Assembly (NCBI RefSeq): GCF_013201975.1
Contig: NZ_CP053845.1
Location: 1-64,000, forward strand
Direction of reading: 5' to 3'
Origin: Campylobacter sp. CCUG 57310
GTDB lineage: Bacteria; Campylobacterota; Campylobacteria; Campylobacterales; Campylobacteraceae
DNA: 64,000 nucleotides
Positions within the stretch are counted from its first letter, which is position 1. The number at the start of each line of letters is the position of its first letter. Below the pieces are notes generated by a model. The model ran no database searches. It was not told the origin of the DNA and saw only the letters and a list, made by a program, of their open reading frames with translations. Made by a program: the position numbers and the translations under genes. Shown piece by piece: positions 18,074-27,264 of this stretch.

Positions 18074-20238
18074 AAAAGATAATATACAAGGGTATCAGGA
18101 CTAATAATTTAAAGAATTTAGATATTAGTATTACTCCAAATTCTTTGGTTTGTATTTGTGGATGTAGCGGTTCAGGGAAATCAAGCCTAGCATTTGACAC
18201 TATGTATGCCGTGAGCAAAAATGAGATAAATTCCTTAATGAATGATGATTATGAGGCTGGCGATTGTATTATTGATTTTTACGACAACATCCTGTTTTCC
18301 GTTGCCTTAAAGCAACTAAATTTTAATATCAATCCAAGATCAAGCATATTAAGTTATTTTCATTTGTCAAATGAATTAAATTTAATTTTGTCTAAATTAT
18401 CAACAAAATATATAAAAAATGCAACGTTATTAAGTCCTAAAAATGTATGTTCTGAGTGCTATGGACTTGGTTTCAAAAAAGAGATCGATTTAGATAAAGT
18501 GATTGATAGAAATAGTAATCTTAAAGATAATCCGTTTTTGCCTTGGTTAAATTCATACAAGGATTTTTATACACAAATTCTGAATTTGTATATTCAAGAT
18601 ATAGGTTTAGATTGGAGTTTAAAATTTTATGAGCTAAGCAAGGAGTCACAACATGAGCTTTTATATAAAACATCTTCTAAAAAATACAAAATAAACTATA
18701 AAATAAGTGGAAAAACAAGAGTAAAAACAGCTTCTTATAGAGGTATAATGCTAGATGATCCAGTAGATATATCAGAACAATATACAAAAAATGCTTTGTG
18801 CCAAAAATGCGGTGGAGCAAGGCTAAATAGTGAGATTAATAGTATTGAAATTTTAGGCTATTCATTGCAAGATATTTTGCTGTGTAAATTTTGTGATTTG
18901 CCAGATATTTTTAAAATTTTTAAATCCAAAGACATCGGTATTGATTTAGCATTTGAGAAGTTGGATAACTTTGTGCAAAAATGTATAAACTTGGGACTAG
19001 GGCATTTAAATTTCAGCAGGTCAATACCGTCATTATCTGGCGGTGAGCTTCAAAGACTTAGAATAGCCAAAATTTTGCTTGGAAAGATAAATAATATAAT
19101 GATTGTCTTGGATGAGCCGACTAGCTCATTGCATCCCAGTGAAGTGACAGGCCTAGTAAATGAGATAGAAAAATTAAAACGTAATAATACTGTTATCGTA
19201 ATAGAGCATAACAAAGAGCTAATAAATAGAGCCGATAATGTTTTTTATATTGGACCAAAAAGTGGAAAACAAGGTGGAGAGTTTATAACTAAGCAAGAGT
19301 ATGATGAGAGTCAAAAGTTTAAACTTAAAAAGATTGATTTTAAAAGTAGTGTCTGTCAAAAAATAAAACTACAAAATTTAGATTTTCTAAAATTTCAAGG
19401 AGAAATTACTATTGACTACAACAGGTTAATAGGCATTAGTTCTAAATCTGGCGTTGGAAAAACATCTTTGCTTAAACACATACTGCCACAATACATAGAT
19501 TTGTATCAGTATATATCTCAAAAACCTATCAAGGCTAATATAAATTCAAATATCGCCACTTACACTGGCATTTTTGATGACATAAAACAGCTGTTTTCTG
19601 CTAATTTTTTAAATGACAATAGTTATTTTTCTAAAAATTCAAACACAATGTGTAAAAAATGTGGTGGTAGCGGTAGAATTTTAGTTTTAGAAAAATATAA
19701 GAGCAAATTTTATAATGAGTGTTGTAATTGTAATGGTAGTGGCTATAACAAAAACGCATTAAAATTTAAGGTTTTCGATATGAATATATGGGAGATTTTA
19801 AGTTGCAACATTGATGATTTGTGCAAGATAGAATTTCCCAAAAAAACTAGAGAAAAATTGCAATTATTAGATGAGCTAGGACTATCTCATCTGTCTTTAA
19901 ACAGATTGACTTTAAATATGTCTGGCGGAGAACAACAAAGACTAAAACTATTTAAAGCATTCTTTGATAAAAAGAACAAAATTTTTGGGTTAGACGAGCC
20001 TACAAAAGGTTTGAGCGGCAAGGATACTTCAAAAATCATCTCGTTGCTTTATAAGTACATACAAGACAAAGATAAAACATTTATAGTGGCTGAGCATAAT
20101 CCTTTGTTTTTAAGCCATTGTAATGATATTATAGAGTTGAAGCGAGATGGCGATGTTGTTAAGGTTGTCTTTAATTCTAGAATGGAAGAGATAAAAAATT
20201 GTAAAGAAAGTGAAATTTCTAATTTCCTTATTATTTAA
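18070..20238 (+). CDS. UvrA-family tandem ABC ATPase (UvrA2/DrrC-like paralogue)
   Basis: A 722-residue protein with two UvrA-type ABC halves. First half: Walker A GCSGSGKSS (31-39), zinc module CSEC/CQKC (127-130, 244-247), signature LSGGELQR (322-329), Walker B IVLDEPTS (345-352). Second half: Walker A KSGVGKTS (459-466), zinc module CKKC/CCNC (528-531, 551-554), signature MSGGEQQR (617-624), Walker B GLDEPTKG (640-647). It retains the TYTGIFDDI segment typical of UvrA. Housekeeping UvrA has about 940 residues; this one is about 220 shorter, mostly where the UvrB-binding region would be. Such short paralogues include DrrC, a self-resistance protein in a DNA-drug producer. Start is ATG 18070 in the ATGA overlap; the GTG at 18061 is less likely. 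Immunity to the cassette's peptide is inferred. Confidence 0.88.
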   Translation: MKKIIYKGIRTNNLKNLDISITPNSLVCICGCSGSGKSSLAFDTMYAVSKNEINSLMNDDYEAGDCIIDFYDNILFSVALKQLNFNINPRSSILSYFHLSNELNLILSKLSTKYIKNATLLSPKNVCSECYGLGFKKEIDLDKVIDRNSNLKDNPFLPWLNSYKDFYTQILNLYIQDIGLDWSLKFYELSKESQHELLYKTSSKKYKINYKISGKTRVKTASYRGIMLDDPVDISEQYTKNALCQKCGGARLNSEINSIEILGYSLQDILLCKFCDLPDIFKIFKSKDIGIDLAFEKLDNFVQKCINLGLGHLNFSRSIPSLSGGELQRLRIAKILLGKINNIMIVLDEPTSSLHPSEVTGLVNEIEKLKRNNTVIVIEHNKELINRADNVFYIGPKSGKQGGEFITKQEYDESQKFKLKKIDFKSSVCQKIKLQNLDFLKFQGEITIDYNRLIGISSKSGVGKTSLLKHILPQYIDLYQYISQKPIKANINSNIATYTGIFDDIKQLFSANFLNDNSYFSKNSNTMCKKCGGSGRILVLEKYKSKFYNECCNCNGSGYNKNALKFKVFDMNIWEILSCNIDDLCKIEFPKKTREKLQLLDELGLSHLSLNRLTLNMSGGEQQRLKLFKAFFDKKNKIFGLDEPTKGLSGKDTSKIISLLYKYIQDKDKTFIVAEHNPLFLSHCNDIIELKRDGDVVKVVFNSRMEEIKNCKESEISNFLII

Positions 20239-20239
20239 T

Positions 20240-20260
20240 ATTTCCTTTTTAAAAGGAAAT
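20240..20260. repeat. Right-hand palindrome bordering the peptide cassette
   Basis: ATTTCCTTTT and AAAAGGAAAT form a perfect 10-bp inverted repeat around one T, two bases after the UvrA-like stop. It could end transcription of the cassette although no T-run follows. Its core matches the palindrome at 16369-16385. Confidence 0.6.
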
Positions 20261-20296
20261 AAATTCATTAAATTTTACTGAATTTAGCTAAAAATA

Positions 20297-20325
20297 TTGA
20301 CTTTGGAAGGCTATTTTTATACAAT
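20297..20325 (+). promoter_or_regulatory. Promoter of the S10 ribosomal operon
   Basis: TTGACT (20297-20302) and TACAAT (20320-20325) are spaced by 17 bp, about 68 bp upstream of rpsJ. The overlapping TATACA is an alternative -10 register. This lets the ribosomal operon be transcribed independently of the inserted cassette. Confidence 0.65.
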
Positions 20326-20392
20326 CTCAATCTTTTATGTAAGTCATAAAAGGTCGTATGTTTGCGACAAGTTCTATTTTAAAGGAAATCAA

Positions 20393-20704
20393 ATGGAAAG
20401 AATCAGGCTTAAGCTCAAAGCTTATGACCATAGAGTTCTAGACCGCACAGTTGCAGCAATCGTAGAAGCTGTCAAAAGAACTGGTGCTGACGTAAGAGGT
20501 CCAGTGCCAATGCCTACTAAAATCAAACGCTACACGGTCTTAAAATCACCACACGTCAACAAAGACTCACGCGAGCAGTTTGAGATGAGAATTCATGCAC
20601 GTATGCTTGACATCGTAGCAGCTACACCTGACACAGTCGATTCGCTTACAAAACTTGACTTGGCTCCTGAAGTTAATGTCGAAGTTCGTGCGATGGGCAA
20701 GTAA
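20393..20704 (+). CDS. rpsJ: 30S ribosomal protein S10
   Basis: First gene of the S10-spc-alpha superoperon; S10 (NusE) lies in the 30S head and also joins antitermination complexes. The 103-residue product starts [17 protein letters not shown] and has the [20 protein letters not shown] loop typical of S10. The ATG at 20393 follows AAAGGAAATCAA; longer in-frame readings upstream cross the promoter region and were rejected. Length is exactly that of most S10 proteins. Confidence 0.98.
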   Translation: MERIRLKLKAYDHRVLDRTVAAIVEAVKRTGADVRGPVPMPTKIKRYTVLKSPHVNKDSREQFEMRIHARMLDIVAATPDTVDSLTKLDLAPEVNVEVRAMGK

Positions 20705-20723
20705 TCAGGCGAAAGGTTAGATA

Positions 20724-21302
20724 ATGGAATATATCGTAGAAAAAATAGGCATGAGTAGGACGATTTCGGTTCCTAGTACGCCGGTTACACTTCTAAAACT
20801 TGTAGAAACTAAAGTTTGCGAAGTGGGTGAAAATAACCGCGCAATCGTTGCTTATGCAAAAGGCAAAGCGAAGAATAAAGCTATAGCAGGCCAACAAAAG
20901 AAATATAATCTTTCGGCTGAATATAATAAATTTGCTACTTTAACAGTTGCAAATAGCGAAGCAGGCGATCTTGACGTAAGTCCGTTAAGTTCAGCGGCAA
21001 TCATAAAAGTTAGCTTTGATTCAAAGGGTAGAGGTTATCAAGGCGTTGTTAAAAGACACGGATTTGGTGGCGGACCTAAAAGTCACGGTTCACGTTTCCA
21101 CAGACGCCACGGATCAATCGGTAACTGCGAATGGCCGGGACGTGTTCAGCCTGGTATGAAAATGGCAGGACATATGGGCGATGTGAAAGTAACTGTTAAA
21201 AACGAAGTTGTAAGTTTTGACAGCGAAAACGGAATTTTAGTTTTAAAAGGCTCAGTTCCTGGACACAACGGTGCAATGGGTAGAGTAAGGATAGTAAAAT
21301 GA
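20724..21302 (+). CDS. rplC: 50S ribosomal protein L3
   Basis: An early-assembling 23S rRNA binder near the peptidyl transferase centre. The extended loop [21 protein letters not shown] and the region [13 protein letters not shown] identify it. The N-terminal [12 protein letters not shown] matches the L3 start. 192 residues. Its last codon overlaps the rplD start by 4 bp (ATGA). Confidence 0.98.
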   Translation: MEYIVEKIGMSRTISVPSTPVTLLKLVETKVCEVGENNRAIVAYAKGKAKNKAIAGQQKKYNLSAEYNKFATLTVANSEAGDLDVSPLSSAAIIKVSFDSKGRGYQGVVKRHGFGGGPKSHGSRFHRRHGSIGNCEWPGRVQPGMKMAGHMGDVKVTVKNEVVSFDSENGILVLKGSVPGHNGAMGRVRIVK

Positions 21303-21913
21303 GTAAAGTTTGCGTATTAAACGAGAAATTTGAAAAGGCTGGAGATTTGGATCTTCCTGCAAACTATGCAGAGGTAAATCCACACAACCTTTATCTATAT
21401 GTTAAATCTTACCTTGCAGGTATCCGCGCAAATACGGCTCACACTAAGACTCGTGCTTTTGTAAGCGGTGGAGGTAAGAAGCCTTGGAGACAAAAAGGTC
21501 GTGGCGGCGCTCGTGCAGGTTCAACCAGAACTAACGTATGGGTTGGCGGTGCAGTATCTTTTGGTCCATTAAACAATAGAAATTATTTCCAAAAAGTTAA
21601 TAAAAAACAAAAGAGATTAGCTCTTGAGTGCGCATTGGCACAAAAGGCTAACGAGGGCAAAATTTTCGCAGTTGATAGCATCAGCATTGACAGCGGAAAG
21701 ACAAAAGATGCGGCAAAAATTATCAATAGCCTAAATTTAAGAGATGCGTTGATAGTTAAAGATTTGCTTGATGATAACACGCTTTTGGCATTTAGAAATT
21801 TATCAAACTGCTATCTGGTAGATGCAAGCGAGATAAATGCGTATCTAGTATCGGTATTTAGTGCGGTTATCATTGAAAAAGCGGCACTTGAATCTATAAC
21901 AAAAGAGGGCTAA
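21299..21913 (+). CDS. rplD: 50S ribosomal protein L4
   Basis: Lines the peptide exit tunnel and, in some bacteria, represses the S10 operon. The tunnel-tip loop is visible as [18 protein letters not shown] with [11 protein letters not shown] after it. 204 residues, normal for the family. It is coupled to rplC by an ATGA overlap and ends one base before rplW. Confidence 0.98.
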   Translation: MSKVCVLNEKFEKAGDLDLPANYAEVNPHNLYLYVKSYLAGIRANTAHTKTRAFVSGGGKKPWRQKGRGGARAGSTRTNVWVGGAVSFGPLNNRNYFQKVNKKQKRLALECALAQKANEGKIFAVDSISIDSGKTKDAAKIINSLNLRDALIVKDLLDDNTLLAFRNLSNCYLVDASEINAYLVSVFSAVIIEKAALESITKEG

Positions 21914-21914
21914 A

Positions 21915-22196
21915 ATGGCAGATATAACTGATATCAAAACAATTTTATATACAGAAAAAACTCTTGGCCTTCAAGAAGATGGTGTAGTAGTTATCCAAAC
22001 TTCACCAAAAATGACTAAAAATAGGCTAAAAGAAATTTTAAAAGAGTATTTCGGAGTGATGCCGCTTCGCGTAAATTCACTTAGAATGGAAGGCAAAGTT
22101 AAGCGTTTTAAAGGACAAGCAGGACAACGCAGTGAAGTTAAAAAATTCTACGTTAAGTTGCCTGAAGGTTCAACTCTAGAAAGCATGGAGGCGTAA
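21915..22196 (+). CDS. rplW: 50S ribosomal protein L23
   Basis: Sits at the tunnel exit and docks trigger factor and the SRP. 93 residues with the L23 features TEKTLGL near the start and the basic loop [19 protein letters not shown]. Directly follows rplD and is one base before rplB. Confidence 0.97.
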   Translation: MADITDIKTILYTEKTLGLQEDGVVVIQTSPKMTKNRLKEILKEYFGVMPLRVNSLRMEGKVKRFKGQAGQRSEVKKFYVKLPEGSTLESMEA

Positions 22197-22197
22197 G

Positions 22198-23028
22198 ATG
22201 GCGATTAAAACATATAAACCATATACACCGAGCCGTAGATTTATGACAGGTCTTAGCAGTGAAGATATCACAGCTAAACCAAGCGTTAGAAGCCTACTTG
22301 TAAAACTACCTGCAACAGGCGGTAGAAACAATAATGGTCGTATCACATCAAGACATAAACAAGCCGGCGCTAAAAAACTATATAGAATCATAGACTTTAA
22401 AAGACGCAAATTTGGCATCGAAGGCAAAGTTGAAGCGATCGAATACGATCCAAACAGAAACTGCCGCATAGCGCTTATCGCTTATAAAGACGGTGAGAAA
22501 CGCTATATCATCAGACCAAACGGTCTAAATGTGGGTGACGTAGTTGCAGCTGCCGAGAGCGGTCTTGATATAAAACCTGGCAACGCTATGAAACTAAGAA
22601 ATATCCCTGTGGGAACGATCGTTCATAATATCGAGCTTAAGCCTGGTAAAGGCGGACAGATAGCAAGATCTGCCGGCGGATATGCTCAGCTAATGGGTAA
22701 AGAGGAAAAATATGTCATCTTAAGACTTCCAAGTGGTGAGATGAGACAAATTTTAGCAGAGTGTATGGCAAGCGTTGGCGTTATCGGTAATGAGGACTGG
22801 GCTAACGTAACTATCGGTAAAGCAGGTAGAAATCGCCATAGAGGAATTCGCCCTCAAACTCGTGGTTCTGCGATGAACCCTGTTGATCACCCGCACGGTG
22901 GTGGTGAAGGCAAGAAAAATTCAGGCCGTCATCCGGTAACTCCATGGGGTAAACCGACAAAAGGTGCTAAGACTCGCCGCAAAAAAGCTAGCGACAAGCT
23001 AATTATCTCAAGAAGGAAAGGAAAATAG
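22198..23028 (+). CDS. rplB: 50S ribosomal protein L2
   Basis: Highly conserved 23S rRNA-binding protein needed for subunit joining and peptidyl transfer. [14 protein letters not shown] at the start, [18 protein letters not shown] in the middle and the signature [14 protein letters not shown] near the C-terminus, containing the critical His, are all present. 276 residues. Confidence 0.99.
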   Translation: MAIKTYKPYTPSRRFMTGLSSEDITAKPSVRSLLVKLPATGGRNNNGRITSRHKQAGAKKLYRIIDFKRRKFGIEGKVEAIEYDPNRNCRIALIAYKDGEKRYIIRPNGLNVGDVVAAAESGLDIKPGNAMKLRNIPVGTIVHNIELKPGKGGQIARSAGGYAQLMGKEEKYVILRLPSGEMRQILAECMASVGVIGNEDWANVTIGKAGRNRHRGIRPQTRGSAMNPVDHPHGGGEGKKNSGRHPVTPWGKPTKGAKTRRKKASDKLIISRRKGK

Positions 23029-23030
23029 AG

Positions 23031-23312
23031 ATGGCTAGATCACTCAAAAAAGGTCCTTTCGTAGACGGACATGTAATGAAAAAAGTTGTTGCTGCTAAAA
23101 AAGCAAACGACAACAAGCCGATCAAAACATGGTCAAGACGCAGTACGATTGTACCTGAAATGATTGGACTTACATTTAATGTCCATAACGGTAAAAGCTT
23201 TATCCCTGTGTATGTAACTGAAAACCACATCGGATATAAACTTGGCGAATTTGCTCCAACTAGAACGTTTAAGGGTCATAAAGGCTCTGTTCAGAAAAAA
23301 ATCGGCAAATAA
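23031..23312 (+). CDS. rpsS: 30S ribosomal protein S19
   Basis: Binds the 16S head with S13. [19 protein letters not shown] at the start and the signature [19 protein letters not shown] are diagnostic. 93 residues; two bases after rplB. Confidence 0.98.
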   Translation: MARSLKKGPFVDGHVMKKVVAAKKANDNKPIKTWSRRSTIVPEMIGLTFNVHNGKSFIPVYVTENHIGYKLGEFAPTRTFKGHKGSVQKKIGK

Positions 23313-23322
23313 GGGGAGATAA

Positions 23323-23655
23323 ATGAGTAAAGCTATTATTAAATTTATTAGACTATCTCCTACTAAAGCAAGACTTATAGCAAGAGAAGTTCAAGGCATG
23401 AATGCCGAACTAGCGCTTGCAAGCCTAAGCTTTATGCCAAACAAGGGAGCTAAATTTATAGCAAACGCGATCAGTTCTGCCGTTGCAAACGGTGGTTTTG
23501 AACCTGAGGAAGTTATCGTTAGCTCTTGTAGAGTTGACGCAGGTCCCGTACTTAAGAGATTTAGACCAAGAGCAAGAGGAAGTGCAAGCAGAATTCGCAA
23601 GCCAACTGCCCACATTTTGGTAGAAGTATCTAAACCTGAAAAGAAGGAAGCGTAA
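23323..23655 (+). CDS. rplV: 50S ribosomal protein L22
   Basis: Binds 23S rRNA with a beta-hairpin lining the exit tunnel. The hairpin region [19 protein letters not shown] followed by HILVEV is characteristic; macrolide resistance changes usually fall here, and no insertion is apparent. 110 residues, preceded by a GGGGAG ribosome site. Confidence 0.97.
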   Translation: MSKAIIKFIRLSPTKARLIAREVQGMNAELALASLSFMPNKGAKFIANAISSAVANGGFEPEEVIVSSCRVDAGPVLKRFRPRARGSASRIRKPTAHILVEVSKPEKKEA

Positions 23656-23656
23656 T

Positions 23657-24358
23657 ATGGGACAAAAAGTAAATCCGATCGGTTTAAGACTAGGAATTAA
23701 CCGTAACTGGGAGTCAAGATGGTTTCCTGCTAAAGGAAATTTGGTAGAAAATATCGGCGAAGACTATAAAATTCGTGCGTTTTTAAAGAAAAAACTATAT
23801 TATGCTGGGGTTTCTCAAATTCTTATCGAAAGAACGGCTAAGAAGATCAGAGTAACCGTTGTAGCTGCTCGCCCGGGCATAATAATAGGCAAAAAAGGCT
23901 CTGATGTAGAAAAGCTTAAAGAAGATATCCAAAAGCTAATCAACAAAGAGGTTAACGTAAATATTAAAGAAGAGAGAAAAGCTCAAGCTTCTGCTCAACT
24001 TGCCGCCGAAAACGTTGCAATGCAGCTTGAAAAACGTGTCGCATTTAGACGCGCTATGAAAAAGGTAATCCAAGGCGCTCAAAAATCAGGCGCTAAGGGT
24101 ATTAAAATTTCAGTTGCAGGTCGTTTGGGTGGTGCCGAGATGGCAAGAACCGAATGGTATCTAGAGGGTCGCGTGCCGCTTCATACGCTAAGAGCAAAGA
24201 TTGATTACGGTTTTGCAGAGGCGCATACAACTTATGGAAACATAGGTATAAAAGTGTGGATATTTAAAGGCGAAGTTCTTCAAAAAGGTGTTCAAGCTGA
24301 AAAAACCGAAGAGAACGAAGCTCCAAAAAAACCACGCAGAGCAAGAAGAGGTAAATAA
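23657..24358 (+). CDS. rpsC: 30S ribosomal protein S3
   Basis: Forms part of the mRNA entry helicase. The [14 protein letters not shown] start, the KH domain with [15 protein letters not shown], and the C-terminal S3 domain with [13 protein letters not shown] are visible. 233 residues ending in a basic [10 protein letters not shown] tail. One base after rplV. Confidence 0.99.
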   Translation: MGQKVNPIGLRLGINRNWESRWFPAKGNLVENIGEDYKIRAFLKKKLYYAGVSQILIERTAKKIRVTVVAARPGIIIGKKGSDVEKLKEDIQKLINKEVNVNIKEERKAQASAQLAAENVAMQLEKRVAFRRAMKKVIQGAQKSGAKGIKISVAGRLGGAEMARTEWYLEGRVPLHTLRAKIDYGFAEAHTTYGNIGIKVWIFKGEVLQKGVQAEKTEENEAPKKPRRARRGK

Positions 24359-24360
24359 TC

Positions 24361-24786
24361 ATGTTGATGCCAAAAAGAACGAAATTTCGTAAACAGATGA
24401 AAGGTCGTAACCGCGGTAAAGCTACTCGTGGAACAGATCTTGCAATGGGAGAATTCGGCATAAAGGCTATTGAGGCCGGAAGAATAAATTCTCGCCAAAT
24501 CGAAGCGGCTCGTGTTGCTTTGACTCGTCATGTTAAAAGACAAGCGAAAACTTGGATTAGGGTTTTCCCTGATAAGCCACTAACTAAAAAGCCTCTACAA
24601 ACTCGTATGGGTAAAGGTAAAGCAGGTGTTGAAGAGTGGGTTATGAACATTAAACCTGGCAGAATCATTTATGAGATGGCTGGAGTTAATGAAGAGTTAG
24701 CACGTGAGGCACTTACGCTTGCTATGCATAAGTTGCCGTTTAAAACTAAAATTGTAACGCGAGAGAGTGAAAATGAAATATACTGA
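24361..24786 (+). CDS. rplP: 50S ribosomal protein L16
   Basis: Helps position tRNA at the A and P sites. [19 protein letters not shown] and the [22 protein letters not shown] segment are the family hallmarks. 141 residues. It overlaps rpmC by 14 bp. Confidence 0.98.
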   Translation: MLMPKRTKFRKQMKGRNRGKATRGTDLAMGEFGIKAIEAGRINSRQIEAARVALTRHVKRQAKTWIRVFPDKPLTKKPLQTRMGKGKAGVEEWVMNIKPGRIIYEMAGVNEELAREALTLAMHKLPFKTKIVTRESENEIY

Positions 24787-24958
24787 GTTAAAAGAAAAAA
24801 GCGTTGCAGAATTAAACGCGTTATTGAAAGAGAAAAAGGTGCTTTTGTTTACATTAAGACGAAAGCTAAAAATTATGCAGCTAAGCAACCCTAACGAGAT
24901 TCGTGCAGTTAAAAAAGAGATTGCACAAATCAATACTGCAATTAGCGCTTCAAAGTAA
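24773..24958 (+). CDS. rpmC: 50S ribosomal protein L29
   Basis: A small two-helix protein at the tunnel exit. [15 protein letters not shown] at the start and the L[16 protein letters not shown] helix (from residue 40) identify it. ATG 24773 was chosen because the product then has the normal L29 start (61 residues); a GTG two codons earlier is also in frame. Confidence 0.96.
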   Translation: MKYTELKEKSVAELNALLKEKKVLLFTLRRKLKIMQLSNPNEIRAVKKEIAQINTAISASK

Positions 24959-24969
24959 GGGGGTGAGAA

Positions 24970-25221
24970 ATGGCATTTAAAAGAGAAATTCAAGGTGTAG
25001 TTTTGCAAAAAGCTGGAGATAAAACAGCCACAATCTTGGTTGAAAGACGTGTTATGCACCCAAGATATCATAAATTTGTAAAACGTTTTAAGAAATATAT
25101 GATTCATGATGAAAAAAATGAGACAAAAGCCGGAGATACTGTTATAGCAGTTGAGTGCAGACCACTTTCTGCACGCAAAAGCTTTCGCTTAAAAGCTGTA
25201 TTGGCAAAGGGAGTTGAGTAA
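24970..25221 (+). CDS. rpsQ: 30S ribosomal protein S17
   Basis: An OB-fold 16S rRNA-binding protein. [19 protein letters not shown] at the N-terminus and [17 protein letters not shown] near the end match the S17 pattern (G-D-x-V...E-C-R-P-L-S-x-x-K). 83 residues; preceded by AAGGGGGTGAG and overlapping rplN by one base. Confidence 0.97.
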   Translation: MAFKREIQGVVLQKAGDKTATILVERRVMHPRYHKFVKRFKKYMIHDEKNETKAGDTVIAVECRPLSARKSFRLKAVLAKGVE

Positions 25222-25589
25222 TGATACAATCTTTTACAAGACTTGCAGTGGCTGATAATAGCGGTGCAAAAGAGTTAATGTGTATAAAAGTATTAGGCGG
25301 TAGCAAAAGAAGATATGCAACGCTTGGCGATGTTATCGTGTGCTCTGTTAAAAAGGCGCTTCCAAACGGCAAAATTAAAAAAGGTCAAGTCGTAAAAGCA
25401 GTAGTCGTAAGAACTAAAAAAGAGGTTCAAAGAGAAAACGGCTCGCTTATTAGATTTGACGAAAATGCAGCCGTAATACTTGATAACAAAAGAGAGCCTA
25501 TCGGAACTCGTATCTTCGGACCGGTCGGTCGTGAAGTTAGATATGCAAACTTCATGAAAATTGTTTCGCTTGCTCCGGAGGTTTTATAA
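25221..25589 (+). CDS. rplN: 50S ribosomal protein L14
   Basis: Contacts the 30S subunit at bridge B5. [19 protein letters not shown] at the start and [19 protein letters not shown] followed by FGPVGREVR are diagnostic. 122 residues. Overlaps both neighbours by one base (TAATG). Confidence 0.98.
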   Translation: MIQSFTRLAVADNSGAKELMCIKVLGGSKRRYATLGDVIVCSVKKALPNGKIKKGQVVKAVVVRTKKEVQRENGSLIRFDENAAVILDNKREPIGTRIFGPVGREVRYANFMKIVSLAPEVL

Positions 25590-25825
25590 TGGCTAATATT
25601 AAATTTAAGATTAAAAAAGGCGATACCGTAAAGATTATTGCCGGTGATGATAAAGGCAAAACAGGAAAAGTTTTATCTGTATTAGCAAAAAAAGGACAAG
25701 TTATCGTTGAGGGTTGCAAAGTAGCTAAAAAGGCTATCAAGCCAAGTGAAAAGACTCCAAACGGTGGCTTTATAAATAAAGAGATGCCAATTGATATTTC
25801 AAATGTGGCGAAGGTTGAGGCTTAA
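25589..25825 (+). CDS. rplX: 50S ribosomal protein L24
   Basis: Assembly-initiator protein with a KOW motif ([22 protein letters not shown] near the start). At 78 residues it is shorter than the roughly 100-residue enterobacterial form, as is usual in Campylobacter-type genomes. Overlaps rplN by one base. Confidence 0.95.
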   Translation: MANIKFKIKKGDTVKIIAGDDKGKTGKVLSVLAKKGQVIVEGCKVAKKAIKPSEKTPNGGFINKEMPIDISNVAKVEA

Positions 25826-25827
25826 TT

Positions 25828-26373
25828 ATGAGTAGATTGAAAGTTAAATATAATGAAGTTGTTAAACCGGCTTTAGCAAAAGAATTTGACATCAAAAACC
25901 CTATGCTTATACCTACAATTGAAAAAATTGTAATTAGCGTAGGTGCCGGCGAAGGTGCAAAAGATCAAAAGCTTCTTCAAAATATGGCAGATACTATCTC
26001 GCTTATAGCAGGACAAAAAGCTGTTGTAACCGATGCTAAAAAATCAGTTGCGGGCTTTAAGGTTCGCGAAGGCTTTCCTGTGGGCATCAAAGTAACTCTT
26101 AGAAAAGAGCAGATGTATGCGTTTTTAGACAAATTAATAAGCGTTGCTCTTCCGAGAGTTAAAGACTTCAGAGGCTTACCGAGAGATGGTTTTGACGGAA
26201 GAGGAAATTTTAACTTTGGTCTTGATGAGCAGCTAATGTTTCCTGAGGTTGAGTATGATAAGATTATGCGCACTCACGGTATGAATATCGTAATTGTTAC
26301 GACAACAGATAGCGACAAAGAGGCATTCAAATTGCTTGAGCTTTTTGGTTTGCCGTTTGCAAAAGGAAAGTAA
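25828..26373 (+). CDS. rplE: 50S ribosomal protein L5
   Basis: Binds 5S rRNA and contacts the P-site tRNA. The family segments [33 protein letters not shown] and [15 protein letters not shown] are present. 181 residues; two bases after rplX and one base before rpsN. Confidence 0.98.
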   Translation: MSRLKVKYNEVVKPALAKEFDIKNPMLIPTIEKIVISVGAGEGAKDQKLLQNMADTISLIAGQKAVVTDAKKSVAGFKVREGFPVGIKVTLRKEQMYAFLDKLISVALPRVKDFRGLPRDGFDGRGNFNFGLDEQLMFPEVEYDKIMRTHGMNIVIVTTTDSDKEAFKLLELFGLPFAKGK

Positions 26374-26374
26374 T

Positions 26375-26560
26375 ATGGCAAAAAAATCAATGATAGCAAA
26401 GGCAGCTCGCACTCCTAAATTTAAGGTTCGCGGCTATACAAGATGCCAAATTTGCGGACGCCCGCACTCTGTTTATAAAGATTTTGGAATTTGCCGAGTA
26501 TGCCTAAGAAAAATGGCTAACGAAGGACTAATCCCTGGTCTTAAAAAAGCAAGCTGGTAA
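26375..26560 (+). CDS. rpsN: 30S ribosomal protein S14, zinc-binding short type
   Basis: 61-residue S14 of the C+ type, with CQIC (about 23-26) and CRVC (about 39-42) zinc-ribbon pairs and the motif [14 protein letters not shown]. The ATG at 26375 overlaps the region right after rplE, preceded by AAAGGAAAG; longer in-frame readings enter rplE and were rejected. The zinc-dependent type makes ribosome assembly sensitive to zinc supply. Confidence 0.97.
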   Translation: MAKKSMIAKAARTPKFKVRGYTRCQICGRPHSVYKDFGICRVCLRKMANEGLIPGLKKASW

Positions 26561-26569
26561 GGAAGAAAA

Positions 26570-26965
26570 ATGTTGAATGATTTAATATCGGATGGACTAA
26601 CACGCATCAGAAACGCCTCTATGAGAAAGCTTGAGACTACAAAGCTACTTCACTCAAACGTTGTTGAAGCTACTTTGGCGATCTTGGCCGCAAAAGGCTA
26701 CATAGAAAGCTACAATGTAGTTGAAGAGGATAAGAAGAAATTTATAAACGTTGTTTTAAAGTATAATGAGCGTGGAAATAGCGTTATAAACGAACTTAAA
26801 AGAGTTTCAAAGCCTGGTCGCCGTGTCTATAAAGGCAAAGACGAGATCAAAAGATTTAAAAACGGTTACGGAACAATTATCGTTAGCACCAGCAAAGGCG
26901 TTTTAAGCAACGAAGACGCTCATAAAGCGGGTGTTGGCGGCGAAATTCTTTGTACCGTGTGGTAA
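26570..26965 (+). CDS. rpsH: 30S ribosomal protein S8
   Basis: 16S rRNA binder and, in many bacteria, the autogenous repressor of the spc operon. [19 protein letters not shown] and the C-terminal [20 protein letters not shown] are diagnostic. 131 residues. Unlike normal spc operons it is followed by a 299-bp hairpin-rich gap before rplF. Confidence 0.98.
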   Translation: MLNDLISDGLTRIRNASMRKLETTKLLHSNVVEATLAILAAKGYIESYNVVEEDKKKFINVVLKYNERGNSVINELKRVSKPGRRVYKGKDEIKRFKNGYGTIIVSTSKGVLSNEDAHKAGVGGEILCTVW

Positions 26966-26969
26966 TGAA

Positions 26970-26997
26970 TATAAACGATGTTAAAACATCGTTTATA
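26970..26997 (+). terminator. Hairpin 5 bp after rpsH
   Basis: TATAAACGATG and CATCGTTTATA form a perfect 11-bp stem around TTAAAA, directly after the rpsH stop. There is no long T-run, so termination is probably partial. Confidence 0.45.
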
Positions 26998-27129
26998 ACA
27001 CTTTGTAATGGAGTTTATATAATAGGCTAAGTTTATTGCCTGCTTTGAAAAACTCCAAAATTTAGCTTTAAATTTGCTAAATTTACAATACAAATCTCAA
27101 ATTTGAGATGGCAAAGAATTTAAAAAGGT

Positions 27130-27176
27130 TTAAAAGAGTTTCGACTCTTTTAATAGTCCAAATTTGAAATTTGGAC
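27130..27176 (+). other. Two adjacent hairpins upstream of rplF
   Basis: Stem TTAAAAGAGT/ACTCTTTTAA with a TTCG tetraloop (27130-27153) is followed after two bases by GTCCAAATTT/AAATTTGGAC around a single G (27156-27176). In RNA the UUCG loop would favour folding. The pair lies about 90 bp before the rplF start codon. Confidence 0.6.
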
Positions 27177-27264
27177 GAGGTGGAATTTAGTTTCTGCTTT
27201 TTATGGTATTGTGGTATCCATTCGTATAAAGTAGACATACCCTAGACAAGTAAAAAGGAAAAAA

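Larger units (their letters stand above)
26966..27264. promoter_or_regulatory. Hairpin-rich spacer between rpsH and rplF
   Basis: A 299-bp non-coding stretch inside the spc operon. It holds four inverted repeats. The first is an 11-bp stem at 26970-26997. The second is the 16-bp palindrome ATCTCAAATTTGAGAT at 27094-27109. The third is a 10-bp stem with a TTCG loop at 27130-27153. The fourth is a 10-bp inverted repeat GTCCAAATTT/AAATTTGGAC at 27156-27176. The last two are nearly back to back. No credible ORF was found on either strand. It may hold a terminator for the first half, a new promoter for the rplF half, or a structured leader. Confidence 0.6.

Noticed and set aside
18070-20238. Housekeeping uvrA of nucleotide excision repair
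   Set aside because: Too short by about 220 residues, located in an A+T-rich cassette and coupled to a peptide maturase; the true uvrA is expected elsewhere.
26966-27264. CRISPR-like repeats in the rpsH-rplF spacer
   Set aside because: The elements are different inverted repeats, not regularly spaced direct repeats; no cas gene is present.
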